The notes: generated by a model from the letters alone, not told the origin. DNA of 36,232 bases from CAVTUU01 sp045804965 (GCA_045804965.1 JBJMMD010000011.1:1-36232); one strand, 5' to 3'; shown: positions 24,208-31,365, numbered from the stretch's first letter. Numbers and translations are program-made.

Positions 24208-25439
24208 GCACAGCCGCGCCGCCCATTGCCCCATTTGAGACGATCACCTTGGCTGAGCTCATCGCCTTGGAGTTGCCCGAGGTGGAGTACGCCGTCGATG
24301 GCATCCTCCCCCTGGGCTCGCTCACGTTGCTTGCGGCCCGCGAGAAAGCCGGCAAATCCCTCCTCCTGGTCGATCTCTGTTGCAGCATCGCGCTCGGGGA
24401 ACCGTTTCTCGATCGGGCCGTAAAGCAAGGGCCGGCCATCTTAGTTCCGGCCGAAGAGAACATGCGTGAGATTCGAGACCGCGTGCTCTTGCGCCTGGAC
24501 GGTCGAACCGATGCCGATCTGCACATCTTGCCCGTTAACGGATTCACCGAAGACGAGCTCCGGATTGACCAAGGTGATTCCTTGGCACGTCTGCTCGCAA
24601 CCATTCAGCACGTGCGCCCGGTCATTGCGGGACTTGACCCAATGCGCGAGTTGCACAACCTCAGAGAGAACGACTCCGATGATATGGGGCCGATGTTGCG
24701 ACCAGTGCGCCAGATTGCCCATACCACGAACACCGCCCTCGTCATGAATCATCACATGAGTCTCGCGGGCCGGTCTCGCGGCTCGACTGCTATTCGGGCG
24801 TCAGCGGATCAGGAATGGGCCTTTAAGCGCAGGGATGATGAGACGACTTGGGAGCAGGTCCCTACCGAAGGCGTTTTGCGCGTCGAAGGGCGCTTCGGAC
24901 CACGGCTCACCATCGGCGTTCGCCTTGGTCCCAAAATCCGTTGGGGTCTGGCCCAGGTGATCCTGGTTGGTGATAACAGTAATCTGCGCGGACGCATCAT
25001 CATCCTTTTGCAGCAAACACCAGATGGCCTGAGCGCCGATGCCATCACCGAAAAGCTTGGGGCCATGAAGAAGACAGTCCAGAACACCATCTCGGCTATG
25101 CTCAAAGAGCAACCCGCGAAGATTGTCTCAGTCGGCCGTGGCGTCAAGGGCGACCCCCGCCGCTTCCAAGCGGTCGACCCCTTCCTCTTCGAAGAAAACG
25201 CGGACGAGTCCAACGAAGATGAGACTATTCCCACTACTCCCGGGAACAATAGGAACAATAAGGAAGATTATTCCCGATTCCCAAACACCCTAGGCGGGAA
25301 CCATTTTGGGAACCATTTCCGGGAACAATCCCAGAACGGCCACTGCACCATGAAGGATTGCGTCAACGACCGCGCGCCCGGGAACCCGTGGTTCTGCGAG
25401 GCGCACCTCTTGGCAGGAAAAGCAGCGGTGAACCGATGA
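24204..25439 (+). CDS. RepA-like AAA_25/RecA-fold ATPase (replicative helicase-type)
   Basis: Walker A is AREKAGKS (45-52). AEENMREIRDRV follows, then Walker B VIAGLDP (Asp145) and sensor-type TALVMNHH with GRSRGSTAI. This is the RepA/KaiC-like AAA_25 arrangement of plasmid and phage DNA helicases. Near residues 280-306, GLSADAITEKLGAMKKTVQN resembles a winged helix. The tail (330-411) is Asn/His-rich, GGNHFGNHF, encoded by repeat cluster 2, and ends with a Cys/His motif (CVNDR..WFCEAH). It probably unwinds the element's origin together with the CHC2 protein. Confidence 0.8.
   Translation: MSTAAPPIAPFETITLAELIALELPEVEYAVDGILPLGSLTLLAAREKAGKSLLLVDLCCSIALGEPFLDRAVKQGPAILVPAEENMREIRDRVLLRLDGRTDADLHILPVNGFTEDELRIDQGDSLARLLATIQHVRPVIAGLDPMRELHNLRENDSDDMGPMLRPVRQIAHTTNTALVMNHHMSLAGRSRGSTAIRASADQEWAFKRRDDETTWEQVPTEGVLRVEGRFGPRLTIGVRLGPKIRWGLAQVILVGDNSNLRGRIIILLQQTPDGLSADAITEKLGAMKKTVQNTISAMLKEQPAKIVSVGRGVKGDPRRFQAVDPFLFEENADESNEDETIPTTPGNNRNNKEDYSRFPNTLGGNHFGNHFREQSQNGHCTMKDCVNDRAPGNPWFCEAHLLAGKAAVNR
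25242..25329. repeat. Repeat cluster 2 (GGGAAC(C/A)AT)
   Basis: GGGAACAAT (25242-25250), GGAACAAT (25252-25259), GGGAACCATTTT (25296-25307), GGGAACCATTT (25308-25318) and GGGAACAAT (25321-25329) lie in the 3' part of the ATPase gene, with inverted TTCCC copies between. The unit matches cluster 1 (CGGGAATCATTTT). Spacings are irregular. Confidence 0.6.
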
Positions 25440-25675
25440 CCAGTTACCACCCGCAGCGCCACATTCGAGAACTCGAGCGCGTCATCCGGCCGCACGGTCT
25501 GACGATTCGCCGCGGCCGTGGCCATCCGCACATCATCGACGCCGCCGGCCGACGCCTCACGCCGGTCAGCTGCTCGCCGACCGATGCGCACGCGGCGATT
25601 GAAGAGACGCTGCGGCGCTTGGTCCGGCTCGGCGCCTTGCCGGCTGAATTGCGCCGTAGGAGCGCAACCCGATGA
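25436..25675 (+). CDS. HicA-like small protein
   Basis: Seventy-nine residues: RHIRELERVIRPHGLTIRRG, then RGHPHIIDAAGRRLTPVSC. The helix - GxxIxRxxGxxHxI - strand layout, with a His in the position of the HicA catalytic His, is reminiscent of the double-stranded-RNA-binding-like HicA mRNA interferase. No HicB antitoxin is next to it, so toxin function is doubtful; phage genomes often carry such lone proteins. Its start overlaps the ATPase stop by 4 bp. Confidence 0.5.
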   Translation: MTSYHPQRHIRELERVIRPHGLTIRRGRGHPHIIDAAGRRLTPVSCSPTDAHAAIEETLRRLVRLGALPAELRRRSATR

Positions 25676-25821
25676 GCGTGATTTTTGTCTGTCCGACGTG
25701 CGGCCATGAACGCGAGATTGACCGCAAACAGATCCTCGCCGGCACCTGGCGCTCTTGCCCGGACTGCACCGTGAAACGCGCGGCACGCAAGGGAAGGGGG
25801 ACGAAACGACCAACGACCTAA
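25672..25821 (+). CDS. 49-residue zinc-ribbon microprotein
   Basis: MSVIFVCPTCGHEREIDR is followed by CPDC and a basic tail KRAARKGRGTKRPTT. The two CPxC pairs, 19 residues apart, make a zinc ribbon. It begins with a 4-bp ATGA overlap with the HicA-like gene, strong evidence that it is translated. Likely nucleic-acid binding. Confidence 0.7.
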   Translation: MSVIFVCPTCGHEREIDRKQILAGTWRSCPDCTVKRAARKGRGTKRPTT

Positions 25822-25866
25822 GCACGGACGACTCGAGACACCAACCAGCAGCAAGGAGCAAGGACC

Positions 25867-26163
25867 GTGGAGACCAAGACGACGCAGACGGAAGGAATCA
25901 AACCCATGAGTATCGGCCGAGTCTTACGACGCCATTCCGCCTTTGCCCACCTCGCCGAGCACGGGCATGAAGACGACCCCGTGATCAAGGCCGTGACCAG
26001 CGATGCCGAGGCGGCAGAGGCCCGCGGCGCCGCGTACCTGAAGCCGGCACTCCACGAACTGTGGGAAGGGCGCGATCAGGCTCGCTCTCCCGTGGCGAGA
26101 CCTATCCCGACGTATCTGCCAAGTCGGCTCGATCGGGCGCACCTGTCACCGGCTCGGCGCTGA
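25867..26163 (+). CDS. Unknown small protein
   Basis: The GTG at 25867 has AAGGAG upstream. An ATG at 25906 (MSIGRVLRRHSAFAHLAEHG) also has AAGGAA upstream and may be the real start. The sequence is Ala/Glu-rich, then Pro/Arg-rich, with no recognised family. It follows the gene order of the cluster, so it is probably a phage-type accessory gene. Confidence 0.5.
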   Translation: METKTTQTEGIKPMSIGRVLRRHSAFAHLAEHGHEDDPVIKAVTSDAEAAEARGAAYLKPALHELWEGRDQARSPVARPIPTYLPSRLDRAHLSPARR

Positions 26164-26186
26164 TCAGCGAAAGGGACCGAACGCAA

Positions 26187-26306
26187 ATGCCGAAGATGCT
26201 CAAACCAGCGAAGACCGGCTGTCTCTTCTGCAAGCAACCAATGCACCACGGTAAGGCACGCTGCGCCACCTGTGCCGGGTTGCCGAGCAAATCCCGGGGT
26301 GCATAG
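26187..26306 (+). CDS. 39-residue zinc-ribbon microprotein
   Basis: MPKMLKPAKTGCLFCKQPM leads to HHGKARCATCAGLPSKSRGA, with two CxxC pairs 13 residues apart. Basic, no other features. AAGGG lies upstream. The next gene begins immediately after the stop, indicating coupled translation. Confidence 0.6.
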   Translation: MPKMLKPAKTGCLFCKQPMHHGKARCATCAGLPSKSRGA

Positions 26307-26693
26307 GTGATGCATAGCCATTGCTCGGGTACCAATCGCGACGGCGGCCCATGCAACGCGGAAGTCCGGCCGGGACGTGCATGGTGTCGCTGGCATGATC
26401 CCGAGCTGGAAACCCAGCGCGCAGAATGGCGACGTAAAGGCGGTGCGGCGCGGTCGAATAAGGCACGTGCGAAGAAAGTCTTACCGGCTGAACCGCTCAC
26501 CGCGGAAGAGGTTCGCTCGCATCTCGGCGTGGTCTTCACCGGCGTCATCGGCGGCACGATGGAACCCGGCGTCGGCACGGCCGCGGCGAACATCGCCCGC
26601 GCCCTGATCGCCGTGAGTGAAAGCCACGAACTCGAGCAACGCTTGCAGGCGCTCGAACAACGAGCCGGCTTAAGTGATCGGAGGATCTCATGA
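26307..26693 (+). CDS. Cys/His zinc-binding protein of phage/plasmid type
   Basis: The N-terminus reads CSGTNRDGGPCNAEVRPGRA then WCRWHDPEL, a C-x7-C-x9-C-x2-H zinc motif found in short proteins of actinobacterial and Chloroflexota mobile elements. RRKGGAARSNKARAKK follows, then a helical domain ending in a predicted coiled coil (ESHELEQRLQALEQRAG). The start is GTG 26307 or ATG 26310. Likely DNA binding. A 4-bp overlap joins it to the following gene. Confidence 0.65.
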   Translation: MMHSHCSGTNRDGGPCNAEVRPGRAWCRWHDPELETQRAEWRRKGGAARSNKARAKKVLPAEPLTAEEVRSHLGVVFTGVIGGTMEPGVGTAAANIARALIAVSESHELEQRLQALEQRAGLSDRRIS

Positions 26694-26893
26694 ATACGAG
26701 CACCAATGGCCGCCTCGCCGCGCTCGAGGCGCACTTCAAGCCTTGCTGTCCCACCTGCCGTGATTGGTCCGCGTGCGCGGTGGTCAACCTGTGGGAGGAC
26801 GACGCGCAGGATTACCCCGACCGTTGTCCCAAGTGCGGGCGCGCCGGGCCGGTCGTGATTCGCTTCGGCATGCGAGAGGACGGGCCACAATGA
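26690..26893 (+). CDS. Zinc-ribbon microprotein, paralogue 1
   Basis: MNTSTNGRLAALEAHFKPCC opens a 67-residue protein with pairs CPTC and CPKCG separated by a Trp/Asp-rich loop. It shares layout (xRLxxLEAxxxP..C..C..CPxCGR) with the next gene, so the pair arose by tandem duplication. It ends in a 4-bp overlap with the next gene. Confidence 0.65.
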   Translation: MNTSTNGRLAALEAHFKPCCPTCRDWSACAVVNLWEDDAQDYPDRCPKCGRAGPVVIRFGMREDGPQ

Positions 26894-27099
26894 TCATTGA
26901 TGAACGCTTACGCCGGCTTGAGGCCATCCTCAACCCAGTTGGCTGCGACACCTGCCATTGGTGGCGGGAATCGACCGCCGTGCTGGCAGATGACTTCGGC
27001 CATACGACGCGACCGGAAGTCTGCCCATCTTGCGGCCGCACCGTCGCGATCCGCAACCTGGTCGTGCTCCGGGCGCCGATCAACCTTGATTGGATTTAG
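26890..27099 (+). CDS. Zinc-ribbon microprotein, paralogue 2
   Basis: MIIDERLRRLEAILNPVGCD precedes the CDTCHWW and CPSCGRTVAIRN segments in a 69-residue protein. The same order of helix, first CxxC, acidic loop and second CPxCGR is seen in the gene before it. Function unknown; probably binds nucleic acid or a protein partner through zinc. Confidence 0.65.
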   Translation: MIIDERLRRLEAILNPVGCDTCHWWRESTAVLADDFGHTTRPEVCPSCGRTVAIRNLVVLRAPINLDWI

Positions 27100-27109
27100 G
27101 AGGGATCCG

Positions 27110-27367
27110 ATGAATCTGAACGTCTTCAACAAGCGGCTTGATGCCGTTGCCCACGAGCTCGCGAAACGCCCGCAGCCCCAACCGGTCGATGTCGACCTAC
27201 GTTGGTTCACGGCTGAGGAAGTCGCCGTCATGGAGCGGGTAGGGCCGCTGATCAGCCGACACCCGCAGACAGGGCAAGGGGATTTCTCCAACGTTTCGAC
27301 TGCGGATTTGCGCGCGTTGGCGGCCATCGTCGAACGGGCCAAGAAGGAGTACCCACGATGCCCATAA
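27110..27367 (+). CDS. Unknown 85-residue protein
   Basis: MNLNVFNKRLDAVAHELAKR starts a helical, charged protein without Cys pairs, containing RWFTAEEVAVMERVGPLIS and STADLRALAAIVERAKK. A strong GGAGGG ribosome site precedes ATG 27110. It overlaps the start of the following tail-gene fragment by 10 bp, as is usual in compact phage operons. Confidence 0.6.
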   Translation: MNLNVFNKRLDAVAHELAKRPQPQPVDVDLRWFTAEEVAVMERVGPLISRHPQTGQGDFSNVSTADLRALAAIVERAKKEYPRCP

Positions 27368-27471
27368 CCGCCGCTGATCTCATTGTCCGCATGCGGGCGG
27401 ACAGCAAGGATGCCGAAGCGGGCATCAAACGGGTCGACAAGGGCTGCTGCTGTGGCTGCGCTACATGCTGA
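27358..27471 (+). pseudogene. 5' fragment of a phage tail tape-measure-like gene
   Basis: The first 29 residues, MPITAADLIVRMRADSKDAE then AGIKRVDKG, look like the N-terminus of tail tape-measure proteins (TAADL..VRADxKDAxxGIxxV). Real members continue for hundreds of residues. Here the frame runs into CCCGCATC and a stop at 27471. From about 27444 another frame takes over, so the gene has lost its body, probably by deletion. Confidence 0.5.
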
Positions 27472-27539
27472 TCAACGGGCCGCTGATTCAGCCGATCAAT
27501 GATGAGCCGACCGTGCCCCCGATTGGGCTGGCGGGCTGA
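27444..27539 (+). pseudogene. 3' fragment of an unidentified (probably phage) gene
   Basis: In a different frame from the preceding fragment, LLLWLRYMLINGPLIQPIND then EPTVPPIGLAG ends at a TGA. It has no start of its own. Protein-like composition and abrupt onset suggest it is the end of another gene joined at a deletion point. Identity not recognised. Confidence 0.4.
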
Positions 27540-27994
27540 GGACCGCGGTCGTCAATACGTAGGAAAAGTAGAACGGCGGACCACCATGGAGATAGTCACG
27601 CCGTTCGTGCGTGACCCATCGTCGTTCAGGCAGGCGAGCGCCGTGGCGCTGGATCAGTGCGCCGGTGAGCGACGCAGGCGATGGTTTTCGCCCAGACCGC
27701 GATGAAGCTCAGGCCGTCGTCAGCCGCGAGAATAGTCACCTTCAGCTCTTAACATCTTCTGCGTTGAAGACTCCCGCGGGAATACGACCATCGTCTAATG
27801 CAGTTACGCCCTGCTTTAATTCAGCCTGTGTTCAGCAGCCGTGGCATGGGCGTGCCCAGAGTCCGGGCCTGGCTCGTTCGGGTCTTGGCAGGCTATTAAC
27901 GACTCGATCAATCGACTATTGGGTTTTGATTGACACGCATCGATGCGCCCTGGTCGTTAGTTTCAAGGCGATTTCCTGACCGAAGGAGTGGCCT
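27540..27994. other. Gap after the phage remnant; promoter-like elements near its end
   Basis: About 450 bp with no persuasive gene; a short frame at 27586-27705 (MEIVTPFVRDPSSFRQAS..) is doubtful. A -35-like TTGACA at 27930-27935 is followed at once by a perfect 12-bp palindrome CGCATCGATGCG (27936-27947), a plausible regulated promoter for the downstream membrane protein, though no good -10 is seen. Confidence 0.4.
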
Positions 27995-28768
27995 ATGAAA
28001 ATCGACGGCATTCCGCTTTGGCTCCTTTTTTTGGGCACCACCCTGCTGGTCCTGGCGACCATCGAGGTGGGCTATCTCCTCGGAAAGACCGTCCGGCGCA
28101 AGTCAGAGGACGAAAAGGAATCCCCCGTCTCCGCGATCGCCGGAACAGTCCTGGCCCTGTTGGCCTTCATTTTGGCGTTCACTTTTGGCATTGTTGCGGA
28201 TCGGTATGACGCCCGCAGAGCACTGGTCCGGGACCAAGCTGACGCGGTTCGCACGGCCTATTTGCGCTCCGACTTTCTTCCCGAGCCAAGTCGCGACGAA
28301 GCGAAGAACCTCTACCATGAATACCTTGCAACTCTCATACAGGCCGCCAGTCATGGTCATCTCGCCACTGACGCCGGAACGCTTTCCGAATTGCAAACCA
28401 TCCAGTCGCAGCTTTGGGATATCGCCGTCGCGAATGTGCGGGGCGGCGATACCACGGATATTTCCGCTGGGTATGTCGAGTCGCTCAACGACATGAGCAA
28501 TGTTCTGGCGACGCGGATCGCGGTCTCGTTGCAGTCGCGCTTACCCACCGGCTTGTGGGTCGTACTCTATACGCTCGTCGCGCTGGGCATGATCGCCGTG
28601 GGCTATCAGACCGCGATTGCCGGCTCGCGGAGAACCTGGGCGATGGTGGTGTTGGCGCTTTCGTTCTCCATCGTGATTGTCCTGATTGCGGCCCTGGATA
28701 ATCCCGAGCGGGGATACATCTCCGTTTCCCAGAGGCCGCTGATCGATCTCCAGTCCGAGATGAAGTAA
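27995..28768 (+). CDS. Bestrophin-like (DUF4239) membrane protein
   Basis: There are four hydrophobic helices: two near the N-terminus (LWLLFLGTTLLVLATIEVGY and IAGTVLALLAFILAFTFGIV) and two near the end (TGLWVVLYTLVALGMIAVGY and WAMVVLALSFSIVIVLIAAL). Between them lies a charged soluble domain starting DRYDARRALVRDQADAVRTA. The two-plus-two layout and the DRY-DxRR segment match the DUF4239 bestrophin-like group, possibly an ion channel. AAGGAG lies upstream of ATG 27995. No membrane partner adjoins. Confidence 0.75.
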   Translation: MKIDGIPLWLLFLGTTLLVLATIEVGYLLGKTVRRKSEDEKESPVSAIAGTVLALLAFILAFTFGIVADRYDARRALVRDQADAVRTAYLRSDFLPEPSRDEAKNLYHEYLATLIQAASHGHLATDAGTLSELQTIQSQLWDIAVANVRGGDTTDISAGYVESLNDMSNVLATRIAVSLQSRLPTGLWVVLYTLVALGMIAVGYQTAIAGSRRTWAMVVLALSFSIVIVLIAALDNPERGYISVSQRPLIDLQSEMK

Positions 28769-28810
28769 CGCGAACCAATCCGGACTCACCATGTAAGCAG
28801 CCATTCGCAC

Positions 28811-29062
28811 CTAAGAAGCCGGGCGCTTGGTTGACTGCAATCGTCCCGCATCCGTCATCGGATCATAGAGCACGTCCCACTCGTCCGGCTCACCCGAGAC
28901 GCGGATATGCCCAATCAACCACCAAGTGCCGCGGCGTTCGGCACTGTGGCCCTTGAGGGGATGCTTCAAGAGCCGGTCGCCGTAGTTGGTGTGCGGACGG
29001 ATGGCGGTCGCGGCCCGCGGGAGGGCGGTGGTGATCTGGTCCTTCGTCGGCGGCGCATCCAT
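28811..29062 (-). CDS. Small GEPxEW-family protein, copy 1
   Basis: This 83-residue protein belongs to a family with four copies in this window and no recognised domain. The N-terminal helix is MDAPPTKDQITTALPRAA. The C-terminal half is WWLIGHIRVSGEPDEWDVLY then DPMTDAGRL. The conserved pattern is W-x2-G-x-I-x-V-x-GEPxEW(D/E)VL-x-D. The longer frame to 29293 is rejected because the other copies begin at the same Met. Likely transcribed from the shared-type promoter at 29546-29588 through a leader of about 480 nt. Soluble, no signal peptide. Confidence 0.6.
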   Translation of the reverse strand: MDAPPTKDQITTALPRAATAIRPHTNYGDRLLKHPLKGHSAERRGTWWLIGHIRVSGEPDEWDVLYDPMTDAGRLQSTKRPAS

Positions 29063-29326
29063 GGCCCGGCTGCTACCACTGGCGGCGTCAGGACGAGACC
29101 GGCACAACATGCGCCACGCCACCGCGGAGGCGGACAGCCGACTGTCTCCGGGTGTGACAGCGGGTCGGTGGGCGCTGGGATGGGTTTCCTCCCCGACGTG
29201 GCACGGATCGCATGGTGGCCGGTCTCGCCCTAGCATAGGATGCGGCCACCGCACGGGACGATGACCGAGCCGTCCTGCCCATTGGGGGAGCACCGTACCG
29301 CCAGCTACAACACGTCAGCGCCAAAG

Positions 29327-29360
29327 CAAACGGCCCCGGAGCCGGAACTGGGGGCTGTTG
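29327..29360. repeat. ACGGCC-type hairpin, copy a
   Basis: Left arm CAAACGGCCCC and right arm GGGGCTGTTG pair with one G-T wobble and a bulged base. It is one of seven related hairpins in 29-36 kb and lies in the leader upstream of family copy 1. Confidence 0.5.
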
Positions 29361-29545
29361 ATGGGGCAACGAGGAAGTCACGCCCCGCGGGCGGGGATCG
29401 GCGACGGGACGCGGGGCGCACGGCGAGGGTAGGGACTGGGGGCCTCGGCGTGTCCGGATCCGGTCCGGCGAGGGACGGGCGGCTAGACCCGTGGGGTCCC
29501 TCGTCTGTCGCGCAGGTCGTCGCGGGACGGAACTCACTCATCGTC
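29350..29545 (-). ncRNA. Leader region L3, homologous to L4
   Basis: Downstream of P3 the minus-strand sequence shares runs with the region below P4: ATGA.(C/T)GAGTT.CG.CCCG.GCGACGAC at the start, then CCCGTCGCCGATCCC. A frame (MSEFRPATTCATDEG..) is open here, but the L4 equivalent stops after 11 codons (MNELRPVRRRS), so a conserved RNA leader is more likely than a protein. Ends are approximate. Confidence 0.35.
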
Positions 29546-29588
29546 AGCGTAGCGGACGACACGCGGGGCGTCATGAAGATTCTTCATG
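29546..29588 (-). promoter_or_regulatory. Shared-architecture promoter P3 (leftward)
   Basis: On the minus strand: near-palindrome CATGAAGAATCTTCATGACG (29588-29569). Its last six bases ATGACG (29574-29569) act as -35. A 17-bp spacer follows, then TACGCT (29551-29546) as -10. It is identical in layout to P1, P2 and P4. An ATG lies 4 nt after the -10. A leader of about 480 nt separates it from family copy 1. Confidence 0.6.
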
Positions 29589-29647
29589 CGCGCCCGCGCG
29601 CCGCATGTGAAACTGGGCGCCACGTCGTTGCCACACAGAGGGAGCCG

Positions 29648-29956
29648 ATGCCCCACACCAGAGACAACCGCATCGGACCGACGCAGCTGACGCGCTTGCG
29701 TGCCAGCGTTGACGCGACGGAGGCATCGCTGGCGCGTGCGCACGAGTTGATCGCGCGGTCCTGGCGCTTGCTCGAACCCAAGCCGCCCGGCTCCTCCATA
29801 CATCGCAACAACGGCCCCGCGCGTGCGTTCCCGAGCCGCCCAGGCGGCGCGGTGCATGGCGGCCGTGATCTGCTCAGCGGTCGGACGCAGGGTCATAGCG
29901 TGAAGTATAGCTTCGAGTCAGTGGCCGCATACCTGACGCATGACGAAACTTCATGA
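29648..29956 (+). CDS. Small coiled-coil protein with altered C-terminus
   Basis: MPHTRDNRIGPTQLTRLRAS is followed by a helix-forming stretch (DATEASLARAHELIARSWRL). The ribosome site GAGGGAG is excellent. Residues after about 46 (KPPGSSIHRNNGPARAF..) are simply the antisense of the truncated family copy 2, so the original C-terminus appears to have been replaced by recombination. The stop lies inside promoter P1. Not recognised as a known family. Confidence 0.5.
   Translation: MPHTRDNRIGPTQLTRLRASVDATEASLARAHELIARSWRLLEPKPPGSSIHRNNGPARAFPSRPGGAVHGGRDLLSGRTQGHSVKYSFESVAAYLTHDETS
29790..29896 (-). pseudogene. Small GEPxEW-family protein, truncated copy 2
   Basis: The frame starts MTLRPTAEQITAAMHRAAWA then ARERTRG, nearly identical to copy 4 (MTTRPTAEQITDALHRAAWA then ARERAC). 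After about 30 codons the similarity ends and the frame runs antisense through the neighbouring plus-strand gene. The GEPxEW half is missing. The breakpoint lies near 29790-29815. Confidence 0.6.
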
Positions 29957-29981
29957 CGGACGGAACCACGTCCGGTATCCT
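29939..29981 (+). promoter_or_regulatory. Shared-architecture promoter P1 (Tat-exported protein)
   Basis: Near-palindrome CATGACGAAACTTCATGACG (29939-29958). ATGACG (29953-29958) serves as -35, matching TTGACA at 4 of 6. After exactly 17 bp comes TATCCT (29976-29981). The predicted start lies about 70 nt before the ATG of the Tat protein. The palindrome overlaps the -35, the usual place for repression or class II activation. Confidence 0.65.
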
Positions 29982-30057
29982 AGCGCTCACCTTGCCGGCC
30001 GCGACGGCAGGACTGATCTCGTCCACGCACTCTCGCCACGGTAAAGGAGTCACCCAC

Positions 30058-30642
30058 ATGCAACGCCCGCCGTTCCTTGCACTGCCCGGCCTCAGTCGCC
30101 GTGCCGCCCTCGGGCGTGTGGCCGCCGTCGGGGCCGCGCTTGGTCTCGGCGGATTCCGCCATGCGACCGCCCAGGACGCGACCCCCACCGCCATGGCCAG
30201 CCATCCGATCGTCGGCGTCTGGAACGTCATCACCGCAAACGGCCCCGCCCCGGGGGTCTTCCTCGCCGATGGCACCAACATCATTGCGGTCCCGGCCACC
30301 CAGGCTGGACCGCAGGGCGTGGCGTTCGTCAGCACCCAGGTCGGGCGCTGGGAGCCCGTCAGCGAGCGCGGCATCCACTTCACCAGCATCCAGCTCCTCT
30401 CCGACGCCAACGGGGTCTATACCGGCTCGGTCACCGTCGACGGTTACCCCGTGGTGAGCGAGGACGGGCAGACCATCCTCGACGATCTGTCCCAGACCAT
30501 CGCGACGATCCGCGATGCGACCGGCGCCATCGTCCAGCAAGCCCCTGCTGCCGGTTCCCCACCCGTGACGGGGAACCGCATGGAGGTGGGAGCGCCAAAC
30601 TTCCCGGCGGGGACGCCGGTCGCTGGCACCCCGACCCCGTAA
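30058..30642 (+). CDS. Tat-exported protein of unknown function
   Basis: A twin-arginine signal, LSRRAALGRVAAVGAALGLG then GFRHATAQ, indicates folded export. The mature domain (SHPIVGVWNVITANGPAPGV, later YTGSVTVDGYPVVSEDGQTI) is beta-rich with alternating hydrophobics. It resembles small lipocalin-like or secreted Chloroflexota proteins without a firm match. The end is Pro/Thr-rich (GTPVAGTPTP). ATG 30058 is preceded by AAAGGAG. Transcription is likely from P1; a strong hairpin follows the gene. Confidence 0.7.
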   Translation: MQRPPFLALPGLSRRAALGRVAAVGAALGLGGFRHATAQDATPTAMASHPIVGVWNVITANGPAPGVFLADGTNIIAVPATQAGPQGVAFVSTQVGRWEPVSERGIHFTSIQLLSDANGVYTGSVTVDGYPVVSEDGQTILDDLSQTIATIRDATGAIVQQAPAAGSPPVTGNRMEVGAPNFPAGTPVAGTPTP

Positions 30643-30663
30643 CGATCCACACGAAAGGTTGCA

Positions 30664-30695
30664 ATGACGGGCCGATGATTACTTCGGCCCGTCAT
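30664..30695 (+). terminator. Terminator hairpin after the Tat protein gene
   Basis: Perfect 11-bp arms ATGACGGGCCG / CGGCCCGTCAT with a 10-base loop begin 21 bp after the stop codon. No T-run follows, as is common in GC-rich genomes. Confidence 0.65.
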
Positions 30696-30727
30696 CCTGC
30701 CTGAACAGGAGAGAATCGGACACCAAG

Positions 30728-30762
30728 CACACGGCCCCGAGCCGAAGCCCGAGGCCGTTGCA
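30728..30762. repeat. ACGGCC-type hairpin, copy b
   Basis: CACACGGCCCCGAGC, CGAA loop, then GCCCGAGGCCGTTG. It lies downstream of the Tat protein terminator, so it is a second, separate structure. Confidence 0.5.
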
Positions 30763-30788
30763 AACGTTTCCGTCGATCTTCCCCCCTA

Positions 30789-30831
30789 GCTCAATTGAGC
30801 GATTGACCTGGCTGGCGAGGGCTTATAGAGT
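30789..30831 (+). promoter_or_regulatory. Candidate promoter with palindrome for the secreted CARDB-like protein
   Basis: A perfect palindrome GCTCAATTGAGC (30789-30800) is followed by TTGACC (30803-30808) and, 17 bp later, TAGAGT (30826-30831). It does not carry the CTTCATGACG element, so it is independent of P1-P4. Confidence 0.45.
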
Positions 30832-30891
30832 AGGTGCACCGTTTTGGCCGCCGCACACGTGACCCCGCACAACCCCAAAAGGAGGCCCAAC

Positions 30892-31365
30892 ATGGTCCGG
30901 CTGCGACTCGCCCTGCTCCTCAGCCTCATCGCCCTGCTCCTAAGCGCCACGATGGTGATATCGGCACCCCGCGTTGTCGCCGCGCAGGACGTCACCGGGC
31001 TCACGGTCAGCGTGACGCCCAACGTGACGCGGGCCAAGATCGGCGATATCGTCGAGTTCACGGTCCGGGTGGAGAATACCGGCGCCGAGACCATCCCGGG
31101 CCTCGGCGTCAGTCTCGCGCTCCCGGACGCCCTCGACGCCCGGGCGGTCTACTGCCCGTTCAGCAGTGGCGACACGGTGATCGACTGCCAGATCGGCGAT
31201 CTTGCGCCCGGCTCGACCGCAGAAGTGAAGTTCTACGTCCACGTCGGGTCCCGGACGGGGAACGGCGCGGTCACTGCGTACGCCTACGACACCTTCACGG
31301 GCACCGTGCTCGCGAGCGCCCAGACTGCCCCCATTAAGATCGTCGGATCACCGAAGCTGTTCTGA
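30892..31365 (+). CDS. Secreted CARDB/DUF11-like beta-sandwich protein
   Basis: A Sec signal peptide (LRLALLLSLIALLLSATMVI..VVAAQ) precedes one Ig-like domain: VSVTPNVTRAKIGDIVEFTV, RVENTGAETIPGLGVSLALP, then CQIGDLAPGSTAEVKFYVHV. That is the pattern of cell-surface CARDB/DUF11 repeats. One pair of Cys (YCPF / DCQI) may form a disulfide. AGGAGG precedes ATG 30892. 157 residues. Likely extracellular adhesion or structural role; not proven. Confidence 0.7.
   Translation: MVRLRLALLLSLIALLLSATMVISAPRVVAAQDVTGLTVSVTPNVTRAKIGDIVEFTVRVENTGAETIPGLGVSLALPDALDARAVYCPFSSGDTVIDCQIGDLAPGSTAEVKFYVHVGSRTGNGAVTAYAYDTFTGTVLASAQTAPIKIVGSPKLF

Noticed and set aside
29240..29956. A long plus-strand protein of 238 residues
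   Set aside because: Its first half runs antisense through promoter P3 and the leader with low-complexity Arg/Pro/Gly sequence; the real start with a ribosome site is at 29648.
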